Source of the DNA: JBEIFW01 sp044370695
GTDB taxonomy: Bacteria > Actinomycetota > Acidimicrobiia > Acidimicrobiales > Ilumatobacteraceae
Direction: 5' to 3'
DNA length: 6,457 nucleotides
Assembly: GCA_044370695.1 (NCBI GenBank)
Contig: JBILVB010000198.1
Span: 1-6,457 of the forward strand
Shown here: positions 1 through 5,617 of the stretch, one piece after another
How positions within the stretch are numbered: position 1 is the first letter of the stretch
Layout: each line of letters starts with the position of its first letter
The notes under the pieces: model-generated
The model's input: the letters and a program-made list of their open reading frames with translations, nothing else
Database searches by the model: none
Told to the model about the DNA's origin: nothing
Position numbers and translations under genes: made by a program

Positions 1-1
1 G

Positions 2-82
2 GGCAACGAACGTCTACGCCCGATCCAGTGGGCCGGGCTCGCCCTCGCCGGCGCCGCCCTCGTGCTGCTCGCCGTGCGCTGA
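2..82 (+). CDS. C-terminal end of a probable EamA-type (DMT superfamily) transporter, partial
   Basis: Only the last 26 codons are in the window, ending at TGA 80-82. They read NERLRPIQWAGLALAGAALV and then LLAVR. A Glu-Arg-Leu-x-Pro-x-Gln-Trp segment followed by one Gly/Ala/Leu-rich hydrophobic helix and a very short basic end is the typical close of EamA-domain drug/metabolite transporters, where the last of ten membrane helices follows a 'GE.L...QW.G' loop. The substrate cannot be told. It converges on the oxidoreductase gene to its right with 29 bases between the stops. Any other small multi-helix membrane protein is possible, because the assignment rests on about 25 residues. Confidence 0.5.
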   Translation, partial: GNERLRPIQWAGLALAGAALVLLAVR

Positions 83-111
83 CGCTCGGCGCCCCGTGAT
101 CGCGCCCCCGG
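83..111. other. Short gap between convergent genes, no clear terminator
   Basis: These 29 bases separate two stop codons that face each other. The stretch is C-rich, with a repeated gcgcccc motif. I see no inverted repeat followed by a T-run on either strand, so termination here, if any, is not of the classical intrinsic type. Confidence 0.4.
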
Positions 112-1038
112 TCAGGTGCCGGCGAGCCGGGCGACGACGGGCGCGAACGCGTCCATCGCCCGGTCGGGCACGGCGACGTAGCTGAACCCGAAACGCTCGC
201 GCCGGGCCTGCAGCCGGTCGACGATCTCCGGCACCGAGCCGATCAACGCGTTCGGGTGTTCGAGCATCTGCGCCTCGCTCAACCCGAACATCTTCGCCAT
301 ACCCCCGGCCGCCGTCGCCGGATCGTCGGTGATGACGGTGAAGTACGCCCCGACCTCGAGCTCGAGGGCGTCGAAGCGATCGCCCGCGCCCTCGCGGACC
401 CAGGCAACCTTGGCGTCCATGTTGTCCGCCGTCGACGACCCGACGCCTCTGGCCCCGACCCGCCCCTCGGAGTTGTCGAAGTTGAAGCTCACGATGTCGG
501 CGACGCGACCCGCCAGGGTCAGGACCTTGCGTGAGCCGCCCCCGATCATGATCGGCGGGTGCGGCTGCTGCACCGTGACCGGCGCCCCGCGGAAGCCGGC
601 CGGCAGCTCCCCGCCGGCGCAGAACGTCTTCAGGTAGGCGACGGTCTGCGCCAGGCGCTCGATACGCACCGGTGCCGGGTCGAGCGTGAGCCCCATCTGC
701 TCGTACTCGCTGGCCACCCAACCGGCGCCGAGCCCGAGCTCCACCCGGCCGTCGGAGAGCAGGTCGAGCGTGGCGGCGTTCTTCGCGAGCACTGCAGCCG
801 GCTGGTAGTCGATGCAGAACACCCGGCACCCGATCCGCAACGTCGAGGTGACCGCGGCCGCGACCGCCATCGCCGGGACGGCCGCCAGTTGCTGCCCGCC
901 GTTCGACTTCGGGTCGACGTAGTGGTCCGCGACGTGCAAGGTCGAGTAGCCGAGGTCCTCGGCCCGACGGGCGCGGTCCTTCCACTCGGTGCCGCTCGCG
1001 GCGTTGGTCGACTGGACTGAGAAGCGGAACGGTCGCAT
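112..1038 (-). CDS. Luciferase-like (LLM) oxidoreductase, probably F420-dependent, MSMEG_2516-type subfamily
   Basis: The 308-residue protein matches the usual length of bacterial luciferase-like monooxygenase-fold TIM barrels. In Actinobacteria these mostly use coenzyme F420 for hydride transfer on unknown substrates in the cytoplasm. What I see: an N-terminal beta strand RPFRFSVQ (residues 2-9), the core motif SDGRVELGLGAGW (95-107) typical of LLM proteins, and PPIMIGGGS followed by RKVLTLAGRVADIVSF (161-185), the glycine-rich strand and helix that help hold the cofactor phosphate. The short C-terminal part gives a substrate-independent fold match. The RPFRF start and overall pattern resemble the TIGR03621/MSMEG_2516 group. 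The ATG at 1036-1038 is backed by a strong Shine-Dalgarno five bases ahead. It is the last gene of the leftward group, 74 bases after the MOSC gene. FMN use instead of F420 cannot be excluded, and the substrate is unknown. Confidence 0.9.
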   Translation of the reverse strand: MRPFRFSVQSTNAASGTEWKDRARRAEDLGYSTLHVADHYVDPKSNGGQQLAAVPAMAVAAAVTSTLRIGCRVFCIDYQPAAVLAKNAATLDLLSDGRVELGLGAGWVASEYEQMGLTLDPAPVRIERLAQTVAYLKTFCAGGELPAGFRGAPVTVQQPHPPIMIGGGSRKVLTLAGRVADIVSFNFDNSEGRVGARGVGSSTADNMDAKVAWVREGAGDRFDALELEVGAYFTVITDDPATAAGGMAKMFGLSEAQMLEHPNALIGSVPEIVDRLQARRERFGFSYVAVPDRAMDAFAPVVARLAGT

Positions 1039-1043
1039 CTTGC

Positions 1044-1048
1044 CCTCC
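1044..1048 (-). promoter_or_regulatory. Shine-Dalgarno of the LLM oxidoreductase gene
   Basis: On the - strand GGGGGAGGGCAAG leads straight into ATG. The GGAGG core sits five bases before the start. It fixes the start codon and shows this gene has its own translation signal rather than relying on coupling to the MOSC gene. Confidence 0.75.
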
Positions 1049-1060
1049 CCCGGGACGATC

Positions 1061-1076
1061 CCTGCTTCGTAGCAGG
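1061..1076. other. Perfect 6-bp hairpin in the gap between the MOSC and LLM genes
   Basis: On the + strand CCTGCT-TCGT-AGCAGG; on the transcribed - strand CCTGCT-ACGA-AGCAGG. It lies in the middle of the 74-base gap (1039-1112), about 13 bases before the Shine-Dalgarno of the LLM gene. There is no T-run after it, so it is not a standard intrinsic terminator. It could be a processing or partial termination site between cistrons, or chance. Confidence 0.35.
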
Positions 1077-1112
1077 CGCGACCGTCGTGCGCCCACCACC
1101 ATCCGGGCAGCG

Positions 1113-1958
1113 TCAGCCGGGCAGCACCTCGATCGGGTCACCGGTGCGCACCACGCCGGGCTCGACGACGACCGCGTACACCCCCAGCGCATGGCCGGCA
1201 CCATGGACGACCGCCCGCATCATGCGGCGGTCCTCGGGGACGTCGGCGAAGCCCCGGGTGATCATCACGCAGCGCGGCGCCGGCGAGTGCACGGACACGA
1301 CAGCGGAACCGATGCGGACCCGGTGCCCGACCCAGTCGTTCTCGGGAAGGCCGGGGGCGTCACCGGTGTCGACGAGCAGGCTCGGGCGGAACCGGCGCAC
1401 GTCGACGGTTCCGTCGGGCACGAGCGAGCGCATCAGCGCGAGCGACGACGTCGACTGCAGCACCAGCGGGTAGCAGTCGTAGTAGGTGCCCGGAGGCGAC
1501 TCGAACTCGGCGATCACCGGGGGGAACACGGTGAGGTCGGGCAGCGGCTCGTCTGGCTCGAGGGCGAACACCTCGCGCAGTCCGGCCATCGGGTCGAGCC
1601 CCGGATCCGACGGGCCCCGGCGGTAGTGGTCGAGGTCGTCGATCGGGGCGAGTGGTTCGAGGCGCACCGGGTGGCCGAGCGCTGCGCTCACCCGCACGTC
1701 GGCGTCGGGATCGTCGGCCGCGAACGCGGTGCCATCCGGGAGCGTGATCACCGGGGCCCCGCCGGCGGGGTCGTGGCGGGCGGCGAGCGACATCAGCCCA
1801 CCGATCTTCTTCGCGCCACGGATGCCGCCCCGCACGAGGTCACGGGTGGCCCAGGTGCGGTCGCCCTCGATCCCGAGCGGACCGATCGTGACGGTGTCGA
1901 CGACCTCGCCCAGCATGGACTTCACCGGGTACCGCCAGCACTGCAGGACCGTGGCCAT
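1113..1958 (-). CDS. MOSC domain-containing protein (YcbX/mARC-like, without a ferredoxin domain)
   Basis: The 281-residue protein has the two-part build of the family. An N-terminal MOSC_N beta barrel (about residues 1-105) starts with WRYPVKSMLGE and GIEGDRTWA, both classic for this domain. A C-terminal MOSC domain (about 130-281) contains RFRPSLLV (189-196), WVGHRVRIG (209-217) and PRCVMIT (228-234). Cys230 in this last motif sits where the family keeps the cysteine that ligands molybdenum or carries sulfur. MOSC proteins bind or sulfurate the molybdenum cofactor; YcbX and mARC reduce N-hydroxylated compounds with an electron donor. Here no [2Fe-2S] domain follows, so an outside reductase would be needed if it is an enzyme. 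The ATG at 1956-1958 lies 9 bases after the glpD stop with only a weak G-rich leader, which suggests translational coupling. The exact substrate is unknown. Confidence 0.9.
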   Translation of the reverse strand: MATVLQCWRYPVKSMLGEVVDTVTIGPLGIEGDRTWATRDLVRGGIRGAKKIGGLMSLAARHDPAGGAPVITLPDGTAFAADDPDADVRVSAALGHPVRLEPLAPIDDLDHYRRGPSDPGLDPMAGLREVFALEPDEPLPDLTVFPPVIAEFESPPGTYYDCYPLVLQSTSSLALMRSLVPDGTVDVRRFRPSLLVDTGDAPGLPENDWVGHRVRIGSAVVSVHSPAPRCVMITRGFADVPEDRRMMRAVVHGAGHALGVYAVVVEPGVVRTGDPIEVLPG

Positions 1959-1967
1959 GGCCCGACC

Positions 1968-3665
1968 CTACCGAGGCGTCGAGGGGCGACGGAGCGCTTC
2001 GACGGCCCGGCGGCGGGCCCGGCCCCGTTCGATCTCCTCGGCCCGCCGCCCGGCATCCCAACCGAGCAGCGGGGCGACGACGCCGGCGACCGCAGCGAGC
2101 TCGTCGTCGGTCAACGGCCCCAGCGTGCCGAGCACCAGCCGGCGGTCGGTCACGTCGGCCAGCGTCCGGGCCTGCTCGTCGGCGACGGCGAACACCGCCT
2201 GGGCGGCGATGTCGAGCCGGCCGGGGCGAGCCGACAGCGGGGCGGCCAGCGCCGGGTCGGCGGCGACCAGGTCGAGGACCCGCTCGTGGCCGGTGCCGTA
2301 GAGGCGGGCGAGATGACGGCGCACGGGCGGCGGGACCGGGATCTCGGGCCGGTGGTGCACGGCGGCGTCGAGGTACGGCTCCGCGTCGATCGCCCAGCCG
2401 AACGCCCCGGCGACGCCGTGACGGGCCGAGTCGAACCGGCGGGTGGCCCGGCCCCGCAGCTCGTCGGTGCGCACCAGCCGGCCGACGATCCGCTCGGCTT
2501 CCCCCCGCGAGGTGGTCCATTTCCCGCCGGCGATCGACCACAGGCCGACGACCCCGGCCGTGCCGTGGTCGTAGAGCTCGGTGCGTCGCGAGGCGGTGTA
2601 GGTGTCCTTGCCGTCCTCGACCACCAGCGGTCGGATCCCGACGGTGACCGACTCGACGTCGTCGGGGGTGAGCGCGGCGGTCGACGTCGCGTTGACGGTG
2701 GCCAGGATCTCGGCGACGTCGGTGTCGTCGACGGCCACGTCGTCGGGGTGCTCGGCCATCGGGGTGTCGGTCGGGCCGAGGAGGCTGTGACCCTCCCACG
2801 GGGACACGATCACGTGGCGCCCGTTGGGGGCCCGGGCGAGCACGGCGTCGTCACCGCCGAGCGGGCGGGTGAGCACGTGCACCCCCTTCGACCGCTGCAC
2901 CCCGACGCCGAGCGGGCGCCCGAGCGGGGCGAGGACGTGATCCAGCCACGGGCCACCGGCGTTGACCACCAGCCGCGCCGACACCCGCCGGGTGGCGCCA
3001 CCGAGCGTGTCGACGAGCTCGACCCCGTCGACACGCACCTCGCCGGCCGGCCCGGCGGTGGTGGCGAACCCGGCCACGCGCACGTGGTTGAGGGCCGTCG
3101 CACCGGCCTCGACGGCGGCCACCAGCATGGCGAGCAGCAACCGCTCGGCGTGCACGTTGAGCACGTCGTGGTATGCGTACGCGCCCTTCAGGCCCTCGGG
3201 CGCCAGCCACGGGACGGCGGCGAGCGCCTGTCGCTTCGAGAGCCAGCGGGCATGGGGCATGCGCAGGTCGGGCGGTACGCCCCGGTTCTTGTCGTAGGCG
3301 AGCAGCTCGTACAGCGCGACCCCGGCACCGAGCAGGGTGCGCCCCGGCCGGGTCCAGTCCCAGCACGGCAGCAGGAACCGGCGCGGTTCGACCAGGTGCG
3401 GCGCGGCCATCGACACGATGCGACGCTCCCGCAGCGCCTCGCGCACCAGGGCGAACTGGTACGTCTCGAGGTACCGGATGCCACCGTGCAGGTATTTCGA
3501 GGTGGCCGACGACGTGCCCGAACCCCAGTCGCCCTTGTCCACCACGAGGGTGCGCAATCCGCGCCCGGCGGCCTCGCGCGCCACGCACACCCCGGTGATC
3601 CCGCCGCCGACGACGACGAGGTCGTACGACCCGTCGATCGCAGCGAGATCCCTCTGCAGGCGCAC
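1968..3665 (-). CDS. glpD: FAD-dependent glycerol-3-phosphate dehydrogenase
   Basis: Oxidises sn-glycerol-3-phosphate to dihydroxyacetone phosphate, passing electrons to the quinone pool at the membrane face. The 565-residue product has an N-terminal FAD-binding fold: YDLVVVGGGITG (14-25) with the acidic strand end LVVDKGDWGSGTSSATSK (40-57), then HGGIRYLE (60-67), a strong GlpD mark. VNAGGPW (234-240), SKGVHVL (259-265), GPTDTP (297-302) and VGIRPLV (342-348) follow. GGKWTTSR (380-387) matches the second GlpD signature except that the usual Tyr is Ser. The C-terminal DAO_C helical domain includes ARLYGTGHERVLDL (453-466). The protein is about 60 residues longer than E. coli GlpD, mostly at the C-end, which finishes in an Arg-rich tail. 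The chosen start is GTG 3663-3665, giving (M)RLQRDLAAIDGSYD as in relatives; the frame stays open upstream only through the divergent gene. It is the first gene of the leftward group. Confidence 0.93.
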   Translation of the reverse strand: MRLQRDLAAIDGSYDLVVVGGGITGVCVAREAAGRGLRTLVVDKGDWGSGTSSATSKYLHGGIRYLETYQFALVREALRERRIVSMAAPHLVEPRRFLLPCWDWTRPGRTLLGAGVALYELLAYDKNRGVPPDLRMPHARWLSKRQALAAVPWLAPEGLKGAYAYHDVLNVHAERLLLAMLVAAVEAGATALNHVRVAGFATTAGPAGEVRVDGVELVDTLGGATRRVSARLVVNAGGPWLDHVLAPLGRPLGVGVQRSKGVHVLTRPLGGDDAVLARAPNGRHVIVSPWEGHSLLGPTDTPMAEHPDDVAVDDTDVAEILATVNATSTAALTPDDVESVTVGIRPLVVEDGKDTYTASRRTELYDHGTAGVVGLWSIAGGKWTTSRGEAERIVGRLVRTDELRGRATRRFDSARHGVAGAFGWAIDAEPYLDAAVHHRPEIPVPPPVRRHLARLYGTGHERVLDLVAADPALAAPLSARPGRLDIAAQAVFAVADEQARTLADVTDRRLVLGTLGPLTDDELAAVAGVVAPLLGWDAGRRAEEIERGRARRRAVEALRRPSTPR

Positions 3666-3710
3666 CCGGGTGTTTCTAGCAACGACGGCCGCCGCTACGT
3701 TGCTCCTCCC
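3666..3710. promoter_or_regulatory. 45-base divergent promoter region between glpD and the EVE gene
   Basis: Two GTG starts face away from each other across 45 bases. On the + strand TACGTT (3696-3701) fits an actinobacterial -10 (TAnnnT) and ends nine bases before GTG 3711. On the - strand TAGAAA (3678-3673) is a weaker -10-like hexamer ending seven bases before GTG 3665. At these distances transcription would begin at or next to the start codon, giving leaderless mRNAs. Neither start has a usable Shine-Dalgarno. The -10 of each gene falls about where the other gene's -35 would lie. No strong TTGACA box is seen. This is a motif reading, not a measured start. Confidence 0.4.
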
Positions 3711-4172
3711 GTGGCCCGCTGGCTGGTGAAGTCCGAACCCGACGTCTACTCGATCGACGACCTGAAGGCGCAGAAGGTGACGACCTGGGAGGGGGTGCGG
3801 AACTACCAGGCCCGCAACTACCTCCGGGCGATGGCCAAGGGCGACGACGTGCTCTTCTACCACTCGAACTGCGACGAGCCGGGGGTGGTCGGCATCGCCA
3901 CGGTGGCCCGCACCGCCTACCCGGACCCGACCCAGTTCGACCCGACGCACAAGTACTTCGACCCGGCGTCGAACCCGGCCGACCCACGCTGGTCGCTGGT
4001 CGACGTCCGCTTCAAGCGGAAGCTCAAGCGCACGGTCACGCTCACCGAGCTCAAGGCGCGGGCCGACGGCTTGGGTGACTTCCCGTTGGTGCGCAAGGGG
4101 AACCGACTCTCGGTGATCCCCGTGACCGACGAGCAGTGGGCAGCGATCACGGCGATGGAGGCGGGACGATGA
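3711..4172 (+). CDS. EVE domain-containing protein (THYN1-like)
   Basis: The 153 residues are one EVE domain, a PUA-like fold thought to bind modified bases in DNA or RNA in an aromatic pocket. Marks in order: WLVKSEPDVYSIDDL (4-18), TWEGVRNYQARN (25-36), GDDVLFYHSN (44-53), GVVGIATV (58-65), AYPDPTQFDP (69-78), the W-x-L-V-D-V strand (94-99), and RKGNRLSVIPV (128-138) followed by EQW (141-143). Length and motifs are those of the stand-alone bacterial protein and human THYN1. GTG 3711 gives (M)ARWLVKSEP, the normal N-end. The frame is also open far upstream, but only antisense to glpD, so that extension is rejected. It is the first gene of a tight operon: its stop overlaps the next start (ATGA). 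The ligand is unknown. Confidence 0.93.
   Translation: MARWLVKSEPDVYSIDDLKAQKVTTWEGVRNYQARNYLRAMAKGDDVLFYHSNCDEPGVVGIATVARTAYPDPTQFDPTHKYFDPASNPADPRWSLVDVRFKRKLKRTVTLTELKARADGLGDFPLVRKGNRLSVIPVTDEQWAAITAMEAGR
4157..4161 (+). promoter_or_regulatory. Shine-Dalgarno of the thioesterase gene inside the EVE 3' end
   Basis: GGAGG lies within the last codons of the EVE gene, seven bases before ATG 4169-4171. It supports this ATG over the upstream in-frame GTG at 4136. Confidence 0.75.
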
Positions 4173-4531
4173 CGATCGAGGTGGGGCAGGCGCACGAGAC
4201 GAGCTTCGTGGTCACCGAGGCGATGAAGCCGGGGCACCTGCCGGTGGTCGTGCTGTCGACGCCGGACATGATCCGCCAGGTCGAAGGGGCGTGCGCTGCG
4301 TTGGCGCAGCAGCACCTCGGCGACGGCGAGACCACGGTCGGCACCCATGTGTGCATGAGCCACACGGGCGCCGCGTACGAGCACGAGTCGGTGGCGATCA
4401 CCGTGTCGGTGCAGACCGTCGACGGACGGCGCATCACCTTCGCCACCGAGGTCCGTTCGCCCCGAGCCGTGATCTCGACCGGTACCCACGAGCGCACGGT
4501 GGTGCGCACCGACCGGTACCGCACGGCGTGA
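4169..4531 (+). CDS. FlK-like hot-dog-fold thioesterase
   Basis: The 120-residue protein looks like the fluoroacetyl-CoA thioesterase (FlK) family, hot-dog-fold enzymes that hydrolyse acyl-CoA thioesters in the cytoplasm. Aligned by eye with Streptomyces cattleya FlK, the catalytic residues Thr42, Glu50 and His76 fall on Thr31, Glu39 and His65 here. The gaps of 8 and 26 residues are identical to those in FlK. Surrounding matches are VEGAC (38-42), VGTHVCMSHTGAA (57-69), VDGRRI (84-89) and STGTHERTVV (103-112). The lid phenylalanines Phe33 and Phe36 of FlK align with Gly22 and Pro25, so fluoroacetyl-CoA selectivity is not expected. The substrate is more likely another short acyl-CoA. The start overlaps the EVE stop and the end overlaps the trmB start, so the three genes are translationally coupled. 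Family call strong, substrate open. Confidence 0.85.
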   Translation: MTIEVGQAHETSFVVTEAMKPGHLPVVVLSTPDMIRQVEGACAALAQQHLGDGETTVGTHVCMSHTGAAYEHESVAITVSVQTVDGRRITFATEVRSPRAVISTGTHERTVVRTDRYRTA

Positions 4532-5193
4532 CCGCCCCCGTCGACGGGCATCCGCCGACGCGCACGTTCAAGCCCCGGCGCCGCCGGATGTCGCCGACCC
4601 TGGCGGCGGCCCGGGCCCGGCTGGCGGGCCGGTGGTGCCTGGACGAGTCGGGTCCGGTCCTCGCCGGCGACGACGCCCCGGACGTGGTCGAGATCGGGTT
4701 CGGGCACGGCGAGGCGCTGCTCGCGTACGCCGAGGCCCATCGCGAGCGGCGCATCGTGGGGATCGAGGTCCACACCCCCGGGGTCGCCAAGGTGCTGGCG
4801 GGGATCGAGCGGCTCGGCCTCGCCGACCTGCGGGTGGTGGAGGGCGATGCGCTCGTGTTTCTCGACCGGATCGCCCCGGCGTCGCTGACGGCGATCCACG
4901 TGCTGTTCCCCGACCCGTGGCCCAAGGCCCGCCAGCAACCCCGCCGCCTGATCCGGTCCGACGTCGTCGCCGTCCTCTCGGACCGCCTTGCGCCCGGTGG
5001 CCGTCTGCACCTGGCCACCGACGACGCCGGGTACGCAGCCCGGATGGCGTCGGAGTGCGGGGCCCACCCGGCGCTGCGGGGCGGGCCCTGGCCGGCCGGG
5101 TCGCGACCGGGCTGGCGCACGGTGACCCGCTACGAGGCCCGGGCCGCCGAGGCCGGGCGGGCCGTGGTGGACCTCACCTACGAGCGGGTCTGA
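4528..5193 (+). CDS. trmB: tRNA (guanine46-N7)-methyltransferase
   Basis: Uses S-adenosylmethionine to make m7G at position 46 in the variable loop of many tRNAs. The 221-residue product shows the family order: an N-terminal basic segment TRTFKPRRRRMSP (11-23); the SAM-binding loop VEIGFGHGEALL (54-65); acidic GIEVH (78-82); the strand end VEGDAL (104-109); the diagnostic HVLFPDPWPK (124-133) with downstream RRLIRSD (139-145); LATDDAGYA (162-170); and the C-terminal GWRTVTRYEARA (195-206). The start is GTG 4528-4530, overlapping the thioesterase stop as GTGA. It is preferred over ATG 4588 because the basic 'R.F..R..R' stretch before that Met is conserved in the family. No Shine-Dalgarno precedes the GTG, which fits coupled re-initiation. 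The 3' end overlaps the convergent STAS gene. Confidence 0.93.
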   Translation: MTAPVDGHPPTRTFKPRRRRMSPTLAAARARLAGRWCLDESGPVLAGDDAPDVVEIGFGHGEALLAYAEAHRERRIVGIEVHTPGVAKVLAGIERLGLADLRVVEGDALVFLDRIAPASLTAIHVLFPDPWPKARQQPRRLIRSDVVAVLSDRLAPGGRLHLATDDAGYAARMASECGAHPALRGGPWPAGSRPGWRTVTRYEARAAEAGRAVVDLTYERV

Positions 5194-5558
5194 GCCTCGG
5201 CGCTGCGGCCCGCGGCGACCACGGCCGCGACCGCCGCCGTCGCCGTCTCGTGCAGCTCGAACACCCGGTCGAGGCGGCACAGGGCGAGGTGCGCTCGCAG
5301 CGCGTCGGATGCACAGACCACCGCCAGGTCGCCGCCGGCCCATCGCCGCTGACCGAGGCCGCCGACGAGCACCCCGAGCCCGGTGGCATCCAGCGCGGTG
5401 ACGCCGTCGAGGTCGACCACCAGCGTGACCCCCGGGTAGCTCGCGTTCAGCGCCACGAGCTGGTTGCGCAAGCGGGGCACGGTGGCCAGGTCGACCTCGC
5501 CGTGCACGGCGAGCACCGGCACGCCATCGCGCTCGGAGACGACCAGCACCAGGTCCAT
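5178..5558 (-). CDS. Single-domain STAS protein, anti-sigma factor antagonist-like
   Basis: The 126 residues form one STAS domain. Such proteins bind an anti-sigma kinase (RsbW/SpoIIAB type) and so free a sigma factor; the kinase switches them off by phosphorylating a Ser or Thr. Marks: strand VPVLAVHGEVDLATVPRL (13-30), strand VTLVVDLDGVTALD (44-57), then ATGLGVL (58-64). In SpoIIAA the phosphorylated Ser is the third residue of D-S-S-G; here the motif is D-A-T-G, placing Thr59 at that site. A Cys/Ala strand LAVVCAS (78-84) and a C-terminal helix end the domain. ATG 5556-5558 is chosen; GTG 5604-5606 would add 16 residues outside the domain. No kinase gene is visible nearby. It is divergent from the helicase gene and converges on trmB. 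A general STAS role outside sigma control is possible. Confidence 0.85.
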   Translation of the reverse strand: MDLVLVVSERDGVPVLAVHGEVDLATVPRLRNQLVALNASYPGVTLVVDLDGVTALDATGLGVLVGGLGQRRWAGGDLAVVCASDALRAHLALCRLDRVFELHETATAAVAAVVAAGRSAEAQTRS

Positions 5559-5617
5559 GGGGATGCCGAGGCTACCGGGCGCCGCCCTGCCGCACCGCCC
5601 CGGCACACTGGAGACCC
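5559..5617. promoter_or_regulatory. 59-base divergent gap between the STAS and helicase genes
   Basis: On the - strand TAGCCT (5574-5569) fits TAnnnT and ends ten bases before the STAS ATG, with no Shine-Dalgarno in between, so a leaderless or near-leaderless start is plausible. On the + strand GGAGA (5610-5614) precedes the helicase ATG by three bases, close but usable. I see no convincing -10 for the helicase and no -35 for either gene. Confidence 0.35.

Noticed and set aside
14..1204. A 396-codon open frame on the - strand covering the LLM gene in another frame.
   Set aside because: The product is Arg/Gly-rich low-complexity sequence, while the overlapping 308-residue frame has clear luciferase-like motifs.
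1191..3710. A very long open frame on the + strand that runs antisense through the MOSC and glpD genes and joins the EVE frame, as if encoding a 993-residue fusion.
   Set aside because: Its product before residue 841 is Arg/Gly/His/Pro-rich with no recognisable domain, and it lies opposite two clear genes. Long open antisense frames are expected in GC-rich DNA. The EVE protein begins properly at GTG 3711.
3666..3950. N-terminal extension of the glpD frame by 95 codons into the region opposite the EVE gene.
   Set aside because: The extension has no resemblance to GlpD and is antisense to conserved EVE residues. Family N-ends start at the residues given by GTG 3665.
4476..4520. An 11-base direct repeat CGACCGGTACC at 4476-4486 and 4510-4520.
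   Set aside because: Both copies are in coding sequence of the thioesterase, in a GC-rich setting, with only two copies and no flanking symmetry. Chance is enough.
4588..5193. Alternative trmB start at ATG 4588.
   Set aside because: It would remove the conserved basic N-terminal segment and leave a 57-base gap in an otherwise overlapping operon.
4147..5343. A 398-codon - strand open frame opposite the thioesterase and trmB genes.
   Set aside because: Composition is that of a GC shadow (Arg, Gly, Pro, His) and no motif is seen; the sense strand holds two confident genes.
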